From: Candidatus Omnitrophota bacterium
GTDB taxonomy: Bacteria > Hinthialibacterota > Hinthialibacteria > JAKQFZ01
DNA: 12,635 nucleotides
Direction of reading: 5' to 3'
NCBI GenBank assembly: GCA_029558215.1
Contig: JAKQFZ010000654.1
Coordinates: 1 to 12,635 of the forward strand
In this document: in pieces, positions 1 through 6,795 of the stretch
Layout of the letters: each line of letters starts with the position of its first letter
Position numbering within the stretch: position 1 is the first letter of the stretch
Position numbers and translations under genes: made by a program
Notes under the pieces: generated by a model
Told to the model about the DNA's origin: nothing
The model's input: only the letters and a program-made list of their open reading frames with translations
Databases searched by the model: none

Positions 1-1279
1 GTAAACCATCCTCGGCCTGAAGGCCGAGGCTTTTGGCCTTGGTCTTCTTGGCTTGGGTCCGAGCCCTCGCGGGCTTCGGTTCCTGCTTCATCGGCCCTGC
101 TTCCAGGGTACCTCCACAGGCAGCTTCCCCGCCGGTTCGACGGGTGTGTCGCTTGAGCAGCACCTTCGCCGCGTTCGTATCCGCGTGGGCCTCACGACCA
201 CACGCCACGCAGCAGAACCTTGACCTCGCGGGTCGATTCTCCGAGGCAACGTGACCGCACTCCGCGCACTCTTGCGACGAATACGCAGCGGGGACTCGGA
301 TCAGCAATCCCCCTCGACGCGCTGTCTTGTACTCCAGCATCGTCGCAAATCGACCAGGAGCTACGTCCAGCAGCGCTCGGTTGAGCCCCGTCTTTTGCGC
401 CACGTTTCGACCCGGTTCTTCCACGGTGCCCTTGGCGGAACGGGTCATGTTCTTCAGTTTCAGGTCCTCGATCACCACCACGCTGTGATTCTTGGCGTAG
501 CGGTGGCTCCAGGTATGCAGAAAGTGCTCTCGCTGCCTCCTCAGCTTTCGGTGGACTTTTGCCACCTTAGCCTTCTCCTTCTTCCGATTGGTAGAGCCCT
601 TCTGTTTCATGGCGAGCTGGCGCTGACGCTTGGCGAGAGTCGGTGCCATGGCTTCGCCGAGGCGAGGGTTGGGGATGAGTGCCCCATCCGAGTCCGCAAA
701 GGCGATCTCGACGCCAACGTCGATGGCGATGGGGCCATCGGAGGGCACGGCGTCCTGCGTCTCGACCTCGAAGGTGAGGTGAGCGAACCACTGGTCCACG
801 TCGCGAACCAATTCGCAGGAGATAGCCTTCCCAGGAAGATCTCGGTGAAGAACGACAGGAAGATTGCCGATCTTGGGGAAGCGGATCAGGCTCTTCTTGA
901 GATCAAGTCGCCAGACCTTGGGGTCGAACTCTTCGAGGCTGATGGCGTCGACGCCTGCCTTCTTGAAGGAGGGCATCCCACCCTTCTTGGAGAAGAAATT
1001 ACGCCAAGCCTCGTCAAGACGGTCGAAGATGGCAGCGCCAACATGACGAGGGAGATCATTGATCCATTCAACCTCGGCACGGAGGGCGGTAAACTCGCGG
1101 CGCTGTTCAGCGGAGGAGTAGAACTTCTTGGGGTCGCCATAGGGCCGACCGAGGCCGCGAAGGCGTTGCTCGTGGGCAAGGTTCCAGAGGAAGCGACAGG
1201 TCCCCTCCCAGCGTTTCAGACGCTGAAGTTGGGCCTCGGAAGGGTAGACCCGAAAGGAGAGGACGGTATGGAAGGACAC
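1..1279 (-). CDS. tnpB: TnpB RNA-guided nuclease of an IS200/IS605 (IS1341-type) element, 3' end cut by window
   Basis: This is a TnpB protein, the transposon-encoded relative of Cas12 that cuts DNA guided by an omega-RNA made from the element's right end. One frame stays open for 426 codons from GTG at 1279 to the window edge. An in-frame TAG lies just upstream and no other usable start follows it, so GTG is the chosen start. The N-terminus has the family pattern FRVYPSEAQ...CRFLWNLAHEQR. The RuvC residues are all present: D187 in IAIDVG, E271 in VVVIEDLKLKNM and D367 in HADTNAA. A zinc ribbon lies between the last two (C338, C341, C357, C360), so the nuclease looks intact. After D367 comes a basic tail of about 60 residues. 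No tnpA transposase is visible, so this copy appears solitary. It lies downstream of, and in the same direction as, the paralog operon. It is more GC-rich than that operon, which fits separate acquisition. Confidence 0.93.
   Translation of the reverse strand, partial: MSFHTVLSFRVYPSEAQLQRLKRWEGTCRFLWNLAHEQRLRGLGRPYGDPKKFYSSAEQRREFTALRAEVEWINDLPRHVGAAIFDRLDEAWRNFFSKKGGMPSFKKAGVDAISLEEFDPKVWRLDLKKSLIRFPKIGNLPVVLHRDLPGKAISCELVRDVDQWFAHLTFEVETQDAVPSDGPIAIDVGVEIAFADSDGALIPNPRLGEAMAPTLAKRQRQLAMKQKGSTNRKKEKAKVAKVHRKLRRQREHFLHTWSHRYAKNHSVVVIEDLKLKNMTRSAKGTVEEPGRNVAQKTGLNRALLDVAPGRFATMLEYKTARRGGLLIRVPAAYSSQECAECGHVASENRPARSRFCCVACGREAHADTNAAKVLLKRHTRRTGGEAACGGTLEAGPMKQEPKPARARTQAKKTKAKSLGLQAEDGL
10..29. 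repeat. Perfect hairpin at the 3' end of tnpB (likely element right end / omega-RNA scaffold)
   Basis: The arms CCTCGGCCT (10-18) and AGGCCGAGG (21-29) are perfect reverse complements around a 2-base centre. Read on the minus strand, this is a GC-rich stem capped by TTCA, inside or just before the tnpB stop. IS200/IS605 elements usually end in such a subterminal hairpin, and the omega-RNA scaffold ends there. The sequence continues ATGGTTTAC to the window edge, so the element boundary lies at or beyond position 1 and cannot be placed. Confidence 0.6.
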
Positions 1280-1341
1280 GAGGAGAGGAACCTATTGGAA
1301 AACAAAGAAGTATCAAGAGCGTGACTGATCTTCCATGATTT

Positions 1342-2352
1342 TTAGCTCACGACAATGGTAGCCAAATCAGGCTTGCCAATAGCATAGTCTTCCATGATCT
1401 CGGAGAGTATGTGGTATGGGAATGGAGTCTGCAAGTGTTTCGCCATAACACGACATTGATCCAAGAAAACGAAGATGCCACGTATCCCAGCTTGGTTCAC
1501 CAACGTCTCCAACAACCAACTTCCATAAGACTTCCACGACAATTCCTTGGACCTCGCCCCAGTTCCCCAAGACCTTCGATCCAGTGTACGCAACGTATTT
1601 CGGAACAAGTCTTGATTCCCAACTTGAGCATACTCCCCCACGATTCGGAGCCATTGTGCAATGGAAGACGAGGAGACGCCTCTGGATGTACGTTTCGGAC
1701 GTGGTATCCTCTTGTCTATCCCTACCAATCTCAAATTTTCATCAAACCAATCGAGAAGCCATTCATCGGAGTAATTGGAAGCTGCCCAAGGATACTCGTC
1801 TTCCTTGGTAGCGATGGCCTCCAGAAAGTTCAGCCTTGACCATCGGGACCTTCCAATAGATCGAGACAGAATCAAGTCACTCTTGTACCAATTCAAAAGA
1901 TATTTGGCCAATGCATCCGGTTCGGTCGCAAGCCAAAGTGGGAGAATTTCGTTCTGCGCAATGAATGGCCACAGATCCGACCGTAGCAAGCTATTATCCA
2001 ACAAGATGGACATTGGGCAACAAGGGTTGAGCAGCAAGCCTCTCGCAAAAGAAGTGTAGGCTTCTTGATACTCTAGAAAGGCTGGGGTAACAGGTGTTCT
2101 CCCATAAAGATGATCATATCGCTCAACAGGTAGCGAACTGAAATGACAAGCGTAGTAAAATCTTGTTTGGCTTGAGGGAAACAACCGGTCTGGTTGATCC
2201 TCGAAGAAGGAGGCTTGGCCATTTGCAGAATAGACACAAAATTCAAGAAATACTTCCAAAAAGTCTCGTTCATCTCCCTGCAATTGCGCAATCTTGGATG
2301 CACACTCTCGCATCTTGTCGATGTCGTATTTTCTCCGTGCAATCAGGGTCAT
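1342..2352 (-). CDS. Paralog A of an unknown protein family (336 aa), last gene of the C-x-B-A operon
   Basis: I do not recognise this protein. It is soluble, rich in Trp and aromatic residues, with no signal peptide or membrane segment visible. It shares an ordered set of features with paralogs B and C. These are a GD-E-DFLEVFLEF segment near residue 26, NPCCPMSILLDNS near 109 followed by NEILPLWL near 134, a Trp-containing middle (DWF, 201-203), an IPRPK segment near 216, and a C-terminal helix with LDQCRVMAKHL...PYHILSEIMED (297-322). An ORF extends upstream to 2478, but those 42 residues overlap paralog B. The ATG at 2352 is preferred because it overlaps the B stop as ATGA, the usual sign of translational coupling. 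No Shine-Dalgarno is evident, which fits coupling. The stop is about 60 bases upstream of the tnpB start. Function unknown. Confidence 0.85.
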   Translation of the reverse strand: MTLIARRKYDIDKMRECASKIAQLQGDERDFLEVFLEFCVYSANGQASFFEDQPDRLFPSSQTRFYYACHFSSLPVERYDHLYGRTPVTPAFLEYQEAYTSFARGLLLNPCCPMSILLDNSLLRSDLWPFIAQNEILPLWLATEPDALAKYLLNWYKSDLILSRSIGRSRWSRLNFLEAIATKEDEYPWAASNYSDEWLLDWFDENLRLVGIDKRIPRPKRTSRGVSSSSIAQWLRIVGEYAQVGNQDLFRNTLRTLDRRSWGTGARSKELSWKSYGSWLLETLVNQAGIRGIFVFLDQCRVMAKHLQTPFPYHILSEIMEDYAIGKPDLATIVVS

Positions 2353-3248
2353 GTTGAAAAAATAACAGAAACAATGGTTTCTGGCAACGGTTGCCCCAGA
2401 ATCGAATAAAGTCGATGGATTCGACGGATCCCGTAAGAGATCCCATCGTACCCTTGATTTTCCAACTTCGAGAACCAAGCCCTGCTGTATTGTTCAAAGA
2501 ACCTTGGATCTTGTTTTGACAGAAAAAGAAGCGTCGTCTGGTACATCGAAAATAGACCTGACACAACCGTGTAGATATTGTTATTCGGTGATACCTTTTT
2601 ACTCAAATCTTTTGCCCAATTCGCCTTGCTAGCCTTCGAGGGTCGCCTTGATGACTTTCTTTCACAAGGCTCGATTTGTTCTACCTCTCCCATGTCTACA
2701 ATATTTTGGTTCAACCATGCGACCACATCATCATTTTCAAAAATACACTCTCCCAAGGAAGCAAGCTTCCACAAGGGGGTGTCAGGATTATCCTTGAACC
2801 AATAAAACACGCCTCTGTTGACGATTTTGCTCCATTCTATCAAATAAATCGGAAGAGCTTCGTTCGATGCGATTACCTTCCAAGAAGGAGTCTTCAATCG
2901 ATGAAAATTGATCCGAAGAGAAGATTGATTGAAAAGAAAGTCTTCAGGGACATTTGGATTGGATAGAATCGAATTAACTAGCTCCTCGTAGGCAGACCAT
3001 ATTTGAGACTCATAATTGCGAAATTCTACGTCAACCTCAATGATCTTGTACCATGTACTGTACATATCAAAGAATTGATAGATCGCATCCATTTCCCCCA
3101 ATGATCGAGACCCGAACTCGACGTCAATTCGGATCTGATCCAAAAAATCATAGATGATGTCCAGGAATTTCTCACGATCTCCTCCCAGCGCCTGCGCGTC
3201 TTTGGCTAGCTCCTGGAGGTTCGAGAGAAAGTCTTCGATGTCTGGCAT
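2349..3248 (-). CDS. Paralog B of an unknown protein family (299 aa)
   Basis: Unrecognised protein related to its neighbours A and C. The shared pattern is GDREKFLDIIYDFLDQI (residues 23-39), SNPNVPEDFLFNQSS (96-110), then NEALPIYLIEW (129-139), an AWL segment at 177 and a C-terminal helix FYG-like IRRIHRLYSILGQPLPETIVSVIF (274-297). It is shorter than A and C because the C-terminal tail after the last helix is missing and the middle linker is shorter. A basic patch rich in Lys, Arg and Ser (197-218) sits in the linker. Both ends are fused into the operon: its ATG overlaps the stop of the 71-residue ORF as TAATG, and its TGA overlaps the A start as ATGA. This supports both the start choice and coordinated translation at fixed ratio. 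Nothing in it suggests an enzyme active site. Function unknown. Confidence 0.85.
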   Translation of the reverse strand: MPDIEDFLSNLQELAKDAQALGGDREKFLDIIYDFLDQIRIDVEFGSRSLGEMDAIYQFFDMYSTWYKIIEVDVEFRNYESQIWSAYEELVNSILSNPNVPEDFLFNQSSLRINFHRLKTPSWKVIASNEALPIYLIEWSKIVNRGVFYWFKDNPDTPLWKLASLGECIFENDDVVAWLNQNIVDMGEVEQIEPCERKSSRRPSKASKANWAKDLSKKVSPNNNIYTVVSGLFSMYQTTLLFLSKQDPRFFEQYSRAWFSKLENQGYDGISYGIRRIHRLYSILGQPLPETIVSVIFST

Positions 3249-3463
3249 TACATCCGTATACCACTTCTAGACGCGCTTGATCCACAGAGAATCATCTTCA
3301 TGCTTCGATGAAGCAACTCTACGTTGGATGACTTTTTCAATCGTTGCGCCAGCAGTGCGGCGGCTGTGACAAGATCAGACGGCAGATGGTCGACCACAAT
3401 CCAAGACGGATTGATTTTGTGGCGTCGAGATTGGCGTTCAATGGTCGAGAAGTCTACGAACAT
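3248..3463 (-). CDS. Small 71-residue protein of unknown function between paralogs C and B
   Basis: A short frame runs from ATG at 3463 to TAA at 3248-3250, where the stop shares one base with the start of paralog B (TAATG). That junction is the main reason to accept it as a gene. A weak GGA lies about 8 bases before the ATG, and an in-frame TAG about 60 bases upstream rules out a much longer product. The protein is basic. It has a predicted helical centre around residues 28-45 (LPSDLVTAAALLAQRLKK) and no membrane segment. I see no similarity to the three paralogs. It could be a small partner of B, or only a leader whose translation carries ribosomes to B. Both roles are inference. Confidence 0.5.
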   Translation of the reverse strand: MFVDFSTIERQSRRHKINPSWIVVDHLPSDLVTAAALLAQRLKKSSNVELLHRSMKMILCGSSASRSGIRM

Positions 3464-3557
3464 AAAAGTCCATGGGTTGGGTAGGGATGGTCCAGTATTG
3501 CTCGAAAGGAGGGTGTGGTGCTAAGAAGCTTTACGCGTCCACTTGTCTTGCATCCAA
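3464..3557. other. 94-base gap inside the paralog operon
   Basis: The stretch between the stop of paralog C and the 71-residue ORF holds no convincing hairpin, promoter or further ORF. It is the only gap in an otherwise overlapping operon. Both neighbours are on the minus strand, so read-through is the simplest view. Confidence 0.4.
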
Positions 3558-4562
3558 TCAAGATGAGTCTAACATCAGAGTTATATCTGTTGTCACCTCA
3601 TATTCACCGTCTTCAAAAATACAAGACAGCAAGTGATGTGGGATTTTTTTATCGAAGCTCTTTGCCAGCGCATGACACTGGTTGATATAAAAATTCAAAT
3701 CAACCATCTCATGTGATCTGGCCATGAATCGCGTCCACTTTTCATCGAATCCTTTCCAATTTGGAATTTTGTCAGGGACAATTGAAGTCAAAAATGTAAG
3801 AATGACATTCTCTAGCTCGAAATTGGATTCGGAAATCATGTTCTTGACGATACCTGCCCACCGTTTGACCTCTGGATTGCTTGGCGCCCCCCCTCGATAT
3901 GGCTTGGGAAACGGTATTTGATGTTTGGATCCAATTGAGTTCAAGAGAGATTGAGCCCAGTCCAAGGCTCGTTTATCCAGCGGATTGATCGCTTTGTATC
4001 GAACATGTGGATACTCTGCCAGAGTCTCTCTTGTGTAGGCAATTTGACCCAAAAGGCTGTTCATCAAAGGTTTGGTACCAGGCGCCGCACGATAGAACCC
4101 TGCGTTCAGATCGGACGTATCATACCAACCGCAGATAGCCTTTGGAGGAGCAAATTCAAAATTAGACAGATCAGCTTTGACCTTTTCCCATTCCGAGAAA
4201 AACAAGGGGAGCGCAGTGTTTTTTGACAAAGCTACCCAGTAAACTTTCGAGTTTCCATAGTTGAACAGAATTTGCTGAGGAGCGAAAGGATTCGACATGA
4301 CCAAATATCCAGCCCTCTTGAAAATGGCAACGAAACGTTCAATTTGCGGCTTGTCCCTTGGATTTTCCCAGCCCAAATGCCTGTACCATTCAAATGGCAG
4401 CGAGCTGATTCCACTCCATTTTCTACCGCGAACACGGTAATAATTGATATCCAGTCCCGCTGCTTCAATGAACTCGTAGATCTTCACGTAGAAGTCTTCA
4501 CTGGAACCTTCGAAAGTAGAAAAGCTCTCTGCTTCTTGCGCCATATTATCCAAATCGACCAT
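3558..4562 (-). CDS. Paralog C of an unknown protein family (334 aa), first gene of the operon
   Basis: Third member of the family. It matches A and B in order: SSEDFYVKIYEFIEAAG (residues 20-36), SNPFAPQQILFN (90-101), NTALPLFFSEW (115-125), ALDWA (199-203), IPFPKPYRGG (216-225), a Trp-rich stretch (269-277) and the C-terminal helix FYINQCHALAKSF...PHHLLSCIFEDGEYEV (291-323). The C-terminal part is closest to A. An ORF in this frame extends to 4766 but crosses the upstream terminator and the end of gene E, so those 68 residues are rejected. ATG at 4562 is the chosen start, with ATG at residue 7 as an alternative. No Shine-Dalgarno is visible. The region just upstream holds a 14-bp palindrome and a possible promoter. 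Function unknown. It is probably soluble. Confidence 0.82.
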   Translation of the reverse strand: MVDLDNMAQEAESFSTFEGSSEDFYVKIYEFIEAAGLDINYYRVRGRKWSGISSLPFEWYRHLGWENPRDKPQIERFVAIFKRAGYLVMSNPFAPQQILFNYGNSKVYWVALSKNTALPLFFSEWEKVKADLSNFEFAPPKAICGWYDTSDLNAGFYRAAPGTKPLMNSLLGQIAYTRETLAEYPHVRYKAINPLDKRALDWAQSLLNSIGSKHQIPFPKPYRGGAPSNPEVKRWAGIVKNMISESNFELENVILTFLTSIVPDKIPNWKGFDEKWTRFMARSHEMVDLNFYINQCHALAKSFDKKIPHHLLSCIFEDGEYEVTTDITLMLDSS

Positions 4563-4568
4563 GATAAG

Positions 4569-4591
4569 AATATAAAACGGATCATGATCCG
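4569..4591 (-). promoter_or_regulatory. 14-bp palindrome and possible promoter of the paralog operon
   Basis: CGGATCATGATCCG (4578-4591) is a perfect 14-bp palindrome 16 bases before the start of paralog C, in the only intergenic space upstream of that operon. On the minus strand it is flanked by TTGTGC upstream and TATATT (4574-4569) downstream, separated by about 18 bases. This would be a weak -35 and a fair -10 with the palindrome in the spacer, a classic operator position. Transcription from this -10 would begin almost at the ATG, giving a leaderless or nearly leaderless message. The palindrome is seen; the promoter and repressor role are inference. Confidence 0.35.
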
Positions 4592-4617
4592 AGCACAAGA
4601 CTTCAACCACCAGATAG

Positions 4618-4651
4618 AAAAAAAGGAGGATCTCCTTGCGAGGTCCTCCTT
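4618..4651 (-). terminator. Rho-independent terminator after gene E
   Basis: Read on the minus strand, 21 bases after the stop of gene E, AAGGAGGA pairs with TCCTCCTT (arms 4644-4651 and 4623-4630). Inside this stem is one mismatch and then CTC/GAG around a GCAAG loop. A run of seven T residues (4624-4618), overlapping the end of the second arm, follows the stem. This is a textbook intrinsic terminator. It separates the D-E operon from the paralog operon. Confidence 0.88.
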
Positions 4652-4671
4652 GAATCGGAACGGTGATCAGA

Positions 4672-6795
4672 TCACGCGCGATTGAACGTGGCGTGAGGGA
4701 ACTTCGCCTTTGCCTCGTTTCGATTCTTTGCCCGGAAGTAACGCACCTCACCCATGTTCTCACCACCCACAGACTCAGCCATGTAGAGGGTGATGCCGTG
4801 ACCCCAATACGCTCCCCCTGGATCGTATCCCTGGCTATCCAAGGGAACTTGGGTGAGCCTCAAATGACCACGCGTGGAGTAGGGAAGCTCGCTCCTGCGT
4901 CCCATGTCAGCCCCGTAACGATCTCCTCCCTTCTTGTGGAAATCACGTTGCTCTGGACGTGCTTTGTAGATGGCAATCGTGTTCCCTCCAGGAAGCCAAT
5001 CGGAGACGAACTTCTTCTCCTGGAGTTTCCGAGACATGCTGTTTACTTGATCCACTGAACCGTAGTTCAAATCGAAGAACGCTCGAACCTCGGGCGGAGG
5101 GTTATCAATCAGCAAGATGGCTGGGGTCTGATCTGATGGATGCAGTTCATTCCACTGCCATTGGGCAACGGGGTTCAGATTAGTGCGCACGCCATGATCT
5201 GCGAGCACCCCGCGAATTGTCTGGTCCATGCTCACGAAGTCTTTGGGACGAAATGGCGTTGGATTGGGTTGGTACTCTGGAAGTTGACCAGCCTTCTTCT
5301 TCTCGTCGTACTTCATCCACGCATAGCCACCACCCAGCACCGCAACGCCACCGAGGAGCCACCAGAGCCACGTGGACTTCTTGGACTTCCCCTCATCAGG
5401 CAATTCGGAGGCATCGATACCCGTTGGCTTGCTCTGGGCCACGCACACACCGTTGACGTAATCCTCGCCAGGTTTGCAAGGATTTGGGGGGACGGCCACG
5501 TTCTGGAATTCTTCGGGGACATAATCCGAGATCTTCCACCGTGGAACATCCCCCGTGACCGACAAGACGGAGGCGAGAGATTCGCCCATGGTCTTGGCGG
5601 CTGCGGTCCACACCTCCTTGGTTCTCGCCAGAGGTGAGAAGAAGCCATCCAGCATGAGCCCGTAGGCCAACTTGCCGAGGTCTCCAGTGAGCAGCGCTTC
5701 CTTGGTCTTGGTGGAGGAAGCCAAGGAGATCACCAGGGCCTGGGCGCCCAAGATTGGCTTCGACAACAAGAGCACGCAACGCGTCCATGTCGGACTGTAA
5801 GCGTATTTGTTGGCTGGAGAGCAAGCGTTCGGGTTGGATGTTGCATCGCCAGACAAGAGCCAATTGTTAGTCTCTTGCTGACCAACCAAGCCGAAGTTGC
5901 CGAAGTTCGACACAATGGCCAGTGCTGCCTGAATCGCGGTCTGTCCCTCTTCGGTGGTGTTGAGCGGCATGACATCGGTTGGCCAGAGCTTAGCGATCAT
6001 GGCGGCAGCCGTATAGAACCGCTGCACGTTGTCGCTCGGCAACGCCGTGAGGGAGTCCAGATCGCCACCGCCACCGAACGCAGGGGTGAACGACGTCTTT
6101 TCCCAGAGCGGAGCGCTGGGGGCGATAGCCTGCATGATCGAAGAGTAAGCGATCCAGAATTTCTGAACGAACGCCTGGAACCTCTCCTTGCTCACGGGTT
6201 CGTTGGGATCCTCGTAGGAGATCTCCGCCATCGGGTAGATGTACGCAGCGAGCTTGTTGAAGTCTCGGTCACCTGCCGCAGAGCTGATGATGGAGTTCAG
6301 AAGCTGGATGTCGCCCAGTCGTTTGAGAAAGAACTCAATCCCTTCATCCGATGTCGAAAACATCTGGATGCACGAAGGAGGTGAGAAGCCAGCGAGTTCA
6401 AAGAGATTGCGACTGGGATCGCAAGGTGGATACAACGGCACGGCAAGCCAGTTGTGGGTTTCTCCAATGGACCCATCGGCGTTGGGGAGAAGGCCGAATC
6501 CGTGCAGGGCTGCGATGGCCAAGAGTGGCCCAACGACCGCAGGATCGTTTGGGTTCACGCTCGGAAACTTGCTCGCTCCATTCCCGCTCAAATAGGTGCT
6601 GAGCTGGTTCTTTGCTGTGGGTGCGTAAGCGCTTGCGGAATAGGAGGAGCTGGCCTGCGCGTCCGTCATCGCGCCAGGTTTTTGGACAAATCCTGATGGA
6701 AATCCAGCGACGCCAACGGAAGTTGACTGGCGATCCTGCACGAATCCGCCTTGGACGATCGATGGGGTGTAATAGGTGTCGAATCGACGAGTCAT
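4672..6795 (-). CDS. Gene E: large membrane-anchored protein with two lysozyme-like repeats and a C-terminal GGAYWG module (707 aa)
   Basis: Unrecognised as a whole, but modular. Residues 1-80 are Ser/Ala/Gly-rich with no signal peptide. Two copies of a domain follow, at about 84-190 (LLAIAALHGFG...ETHNWL...DEGIEFFLKRL) and 286-400 (LAIVSNFGNFGLVGQQETNNWL...GDLGKLAYGLM), the same domain as in gene D. A short Cys pair motif C440-C451 (CKPGEDYVNGVC) precedes a Gly-rich transmembrane helix (475-494) flanked by Lys on both sides. Residues 515-635 are unknown. The last 65 residues form a compact module with LDSQGYDPGGAYWGHG...VRYFRAKNRNEAKAKF, a pattern I associate with small phage and plasmid proteins of unknown role. 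The start overlaps the D stop as ATGA, so D and E are probably co-translated and act together at a membrane. The terminator follows directly. Confidence 0.85.
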   Translation of the reverse strand: MTRRFDTYYTPSIVQGGFVQDRQSTSVGVAGFPSGFVQKPGAMTDAQASSSYSASAYAPTAKNQLSTYLSGNGASKFPSVNPNDPAVVGPLLAIAALHGFGLLPNADGSIGETHNWLAVPLYPPCDPSRNLFELAGFSPPSCIQMFSTSDEGIEFFLKRLGDIQLLNSIISSAAGDRDFNKLAAYIYPMAEISYEDPNEPVSKERFQAFVQKFWIAYSSIMQAIAPSAPLWEKTSFTPAFGGGGDLDSLTALPSDNVQRFYTAAAMIAKLWPTDVMPLNTTEEGQTAIQAALAIVSNFGNFGLVGQQETNNWLLSGDATSNPNACSPANKYAYSPTWTRCVLLLSKPILGAQALVISLASSTKTKEALLTGDLGKLAYGLMLDGFFSPLARTKEVWTAAAKTMGESLASVLSVTGDVPRWKISDYVPEEFQNVAVPPNPCKPGEDYVNGVCVAQSKPTGIDASELPDEGKSKKSTWLWWLLGGVAVLGGGYAWMKYDEKKKAGQLPEYQPNPTPFRPKDFVSMDQTIRGVLADHGVRTNLNPVAQWQWNELHPSDQTPAILLIDNPPPEVRAFFDLNYGSVDQVNSMSRKLQEKKFVSDWLPGGNTIAIYKARPEQRDFHKKGGDRYGADMGRRSELPYSTRGHLRLTQVPLDSQGYDPGGAYWGHGITLYMAESVGGENMGEVRYFRAKNRNEAKAKFPHATFNRA

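Noticed and set aside
251..1324. Long plus-strand ORF of 357 codons
   Set aside because: It is the antisense of tnpB, whose minus-strand frame carries clear RuvC and zinc-ribbon motifs. The plus-strand product matches nothing.
1280..1341. Left end and target site of the tnpB element
   Set aside because: TTGAT at 1316-1312 is suggestive, but no hairpin or boundary can be fixed, so no element end was annotated.
2353..2478. 42-codon N-terminal extension of paralog A
   Set aside because: It overlaps paralog B, and an ATG at the ATGA junction gives a better start and matches the family layout.
4563..4766. 68-codon N-terminal extension of paralog C
   Set aside because: It crosses the terminator and the end of gene E and has no counterpart in A or B.
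5140..5637. Plus-strand ORFs opposite gene E, up to 165 codons
   Set aside because: They lie antisense to an intact frame with transmembrane helix, repeats and matched operon junctions.
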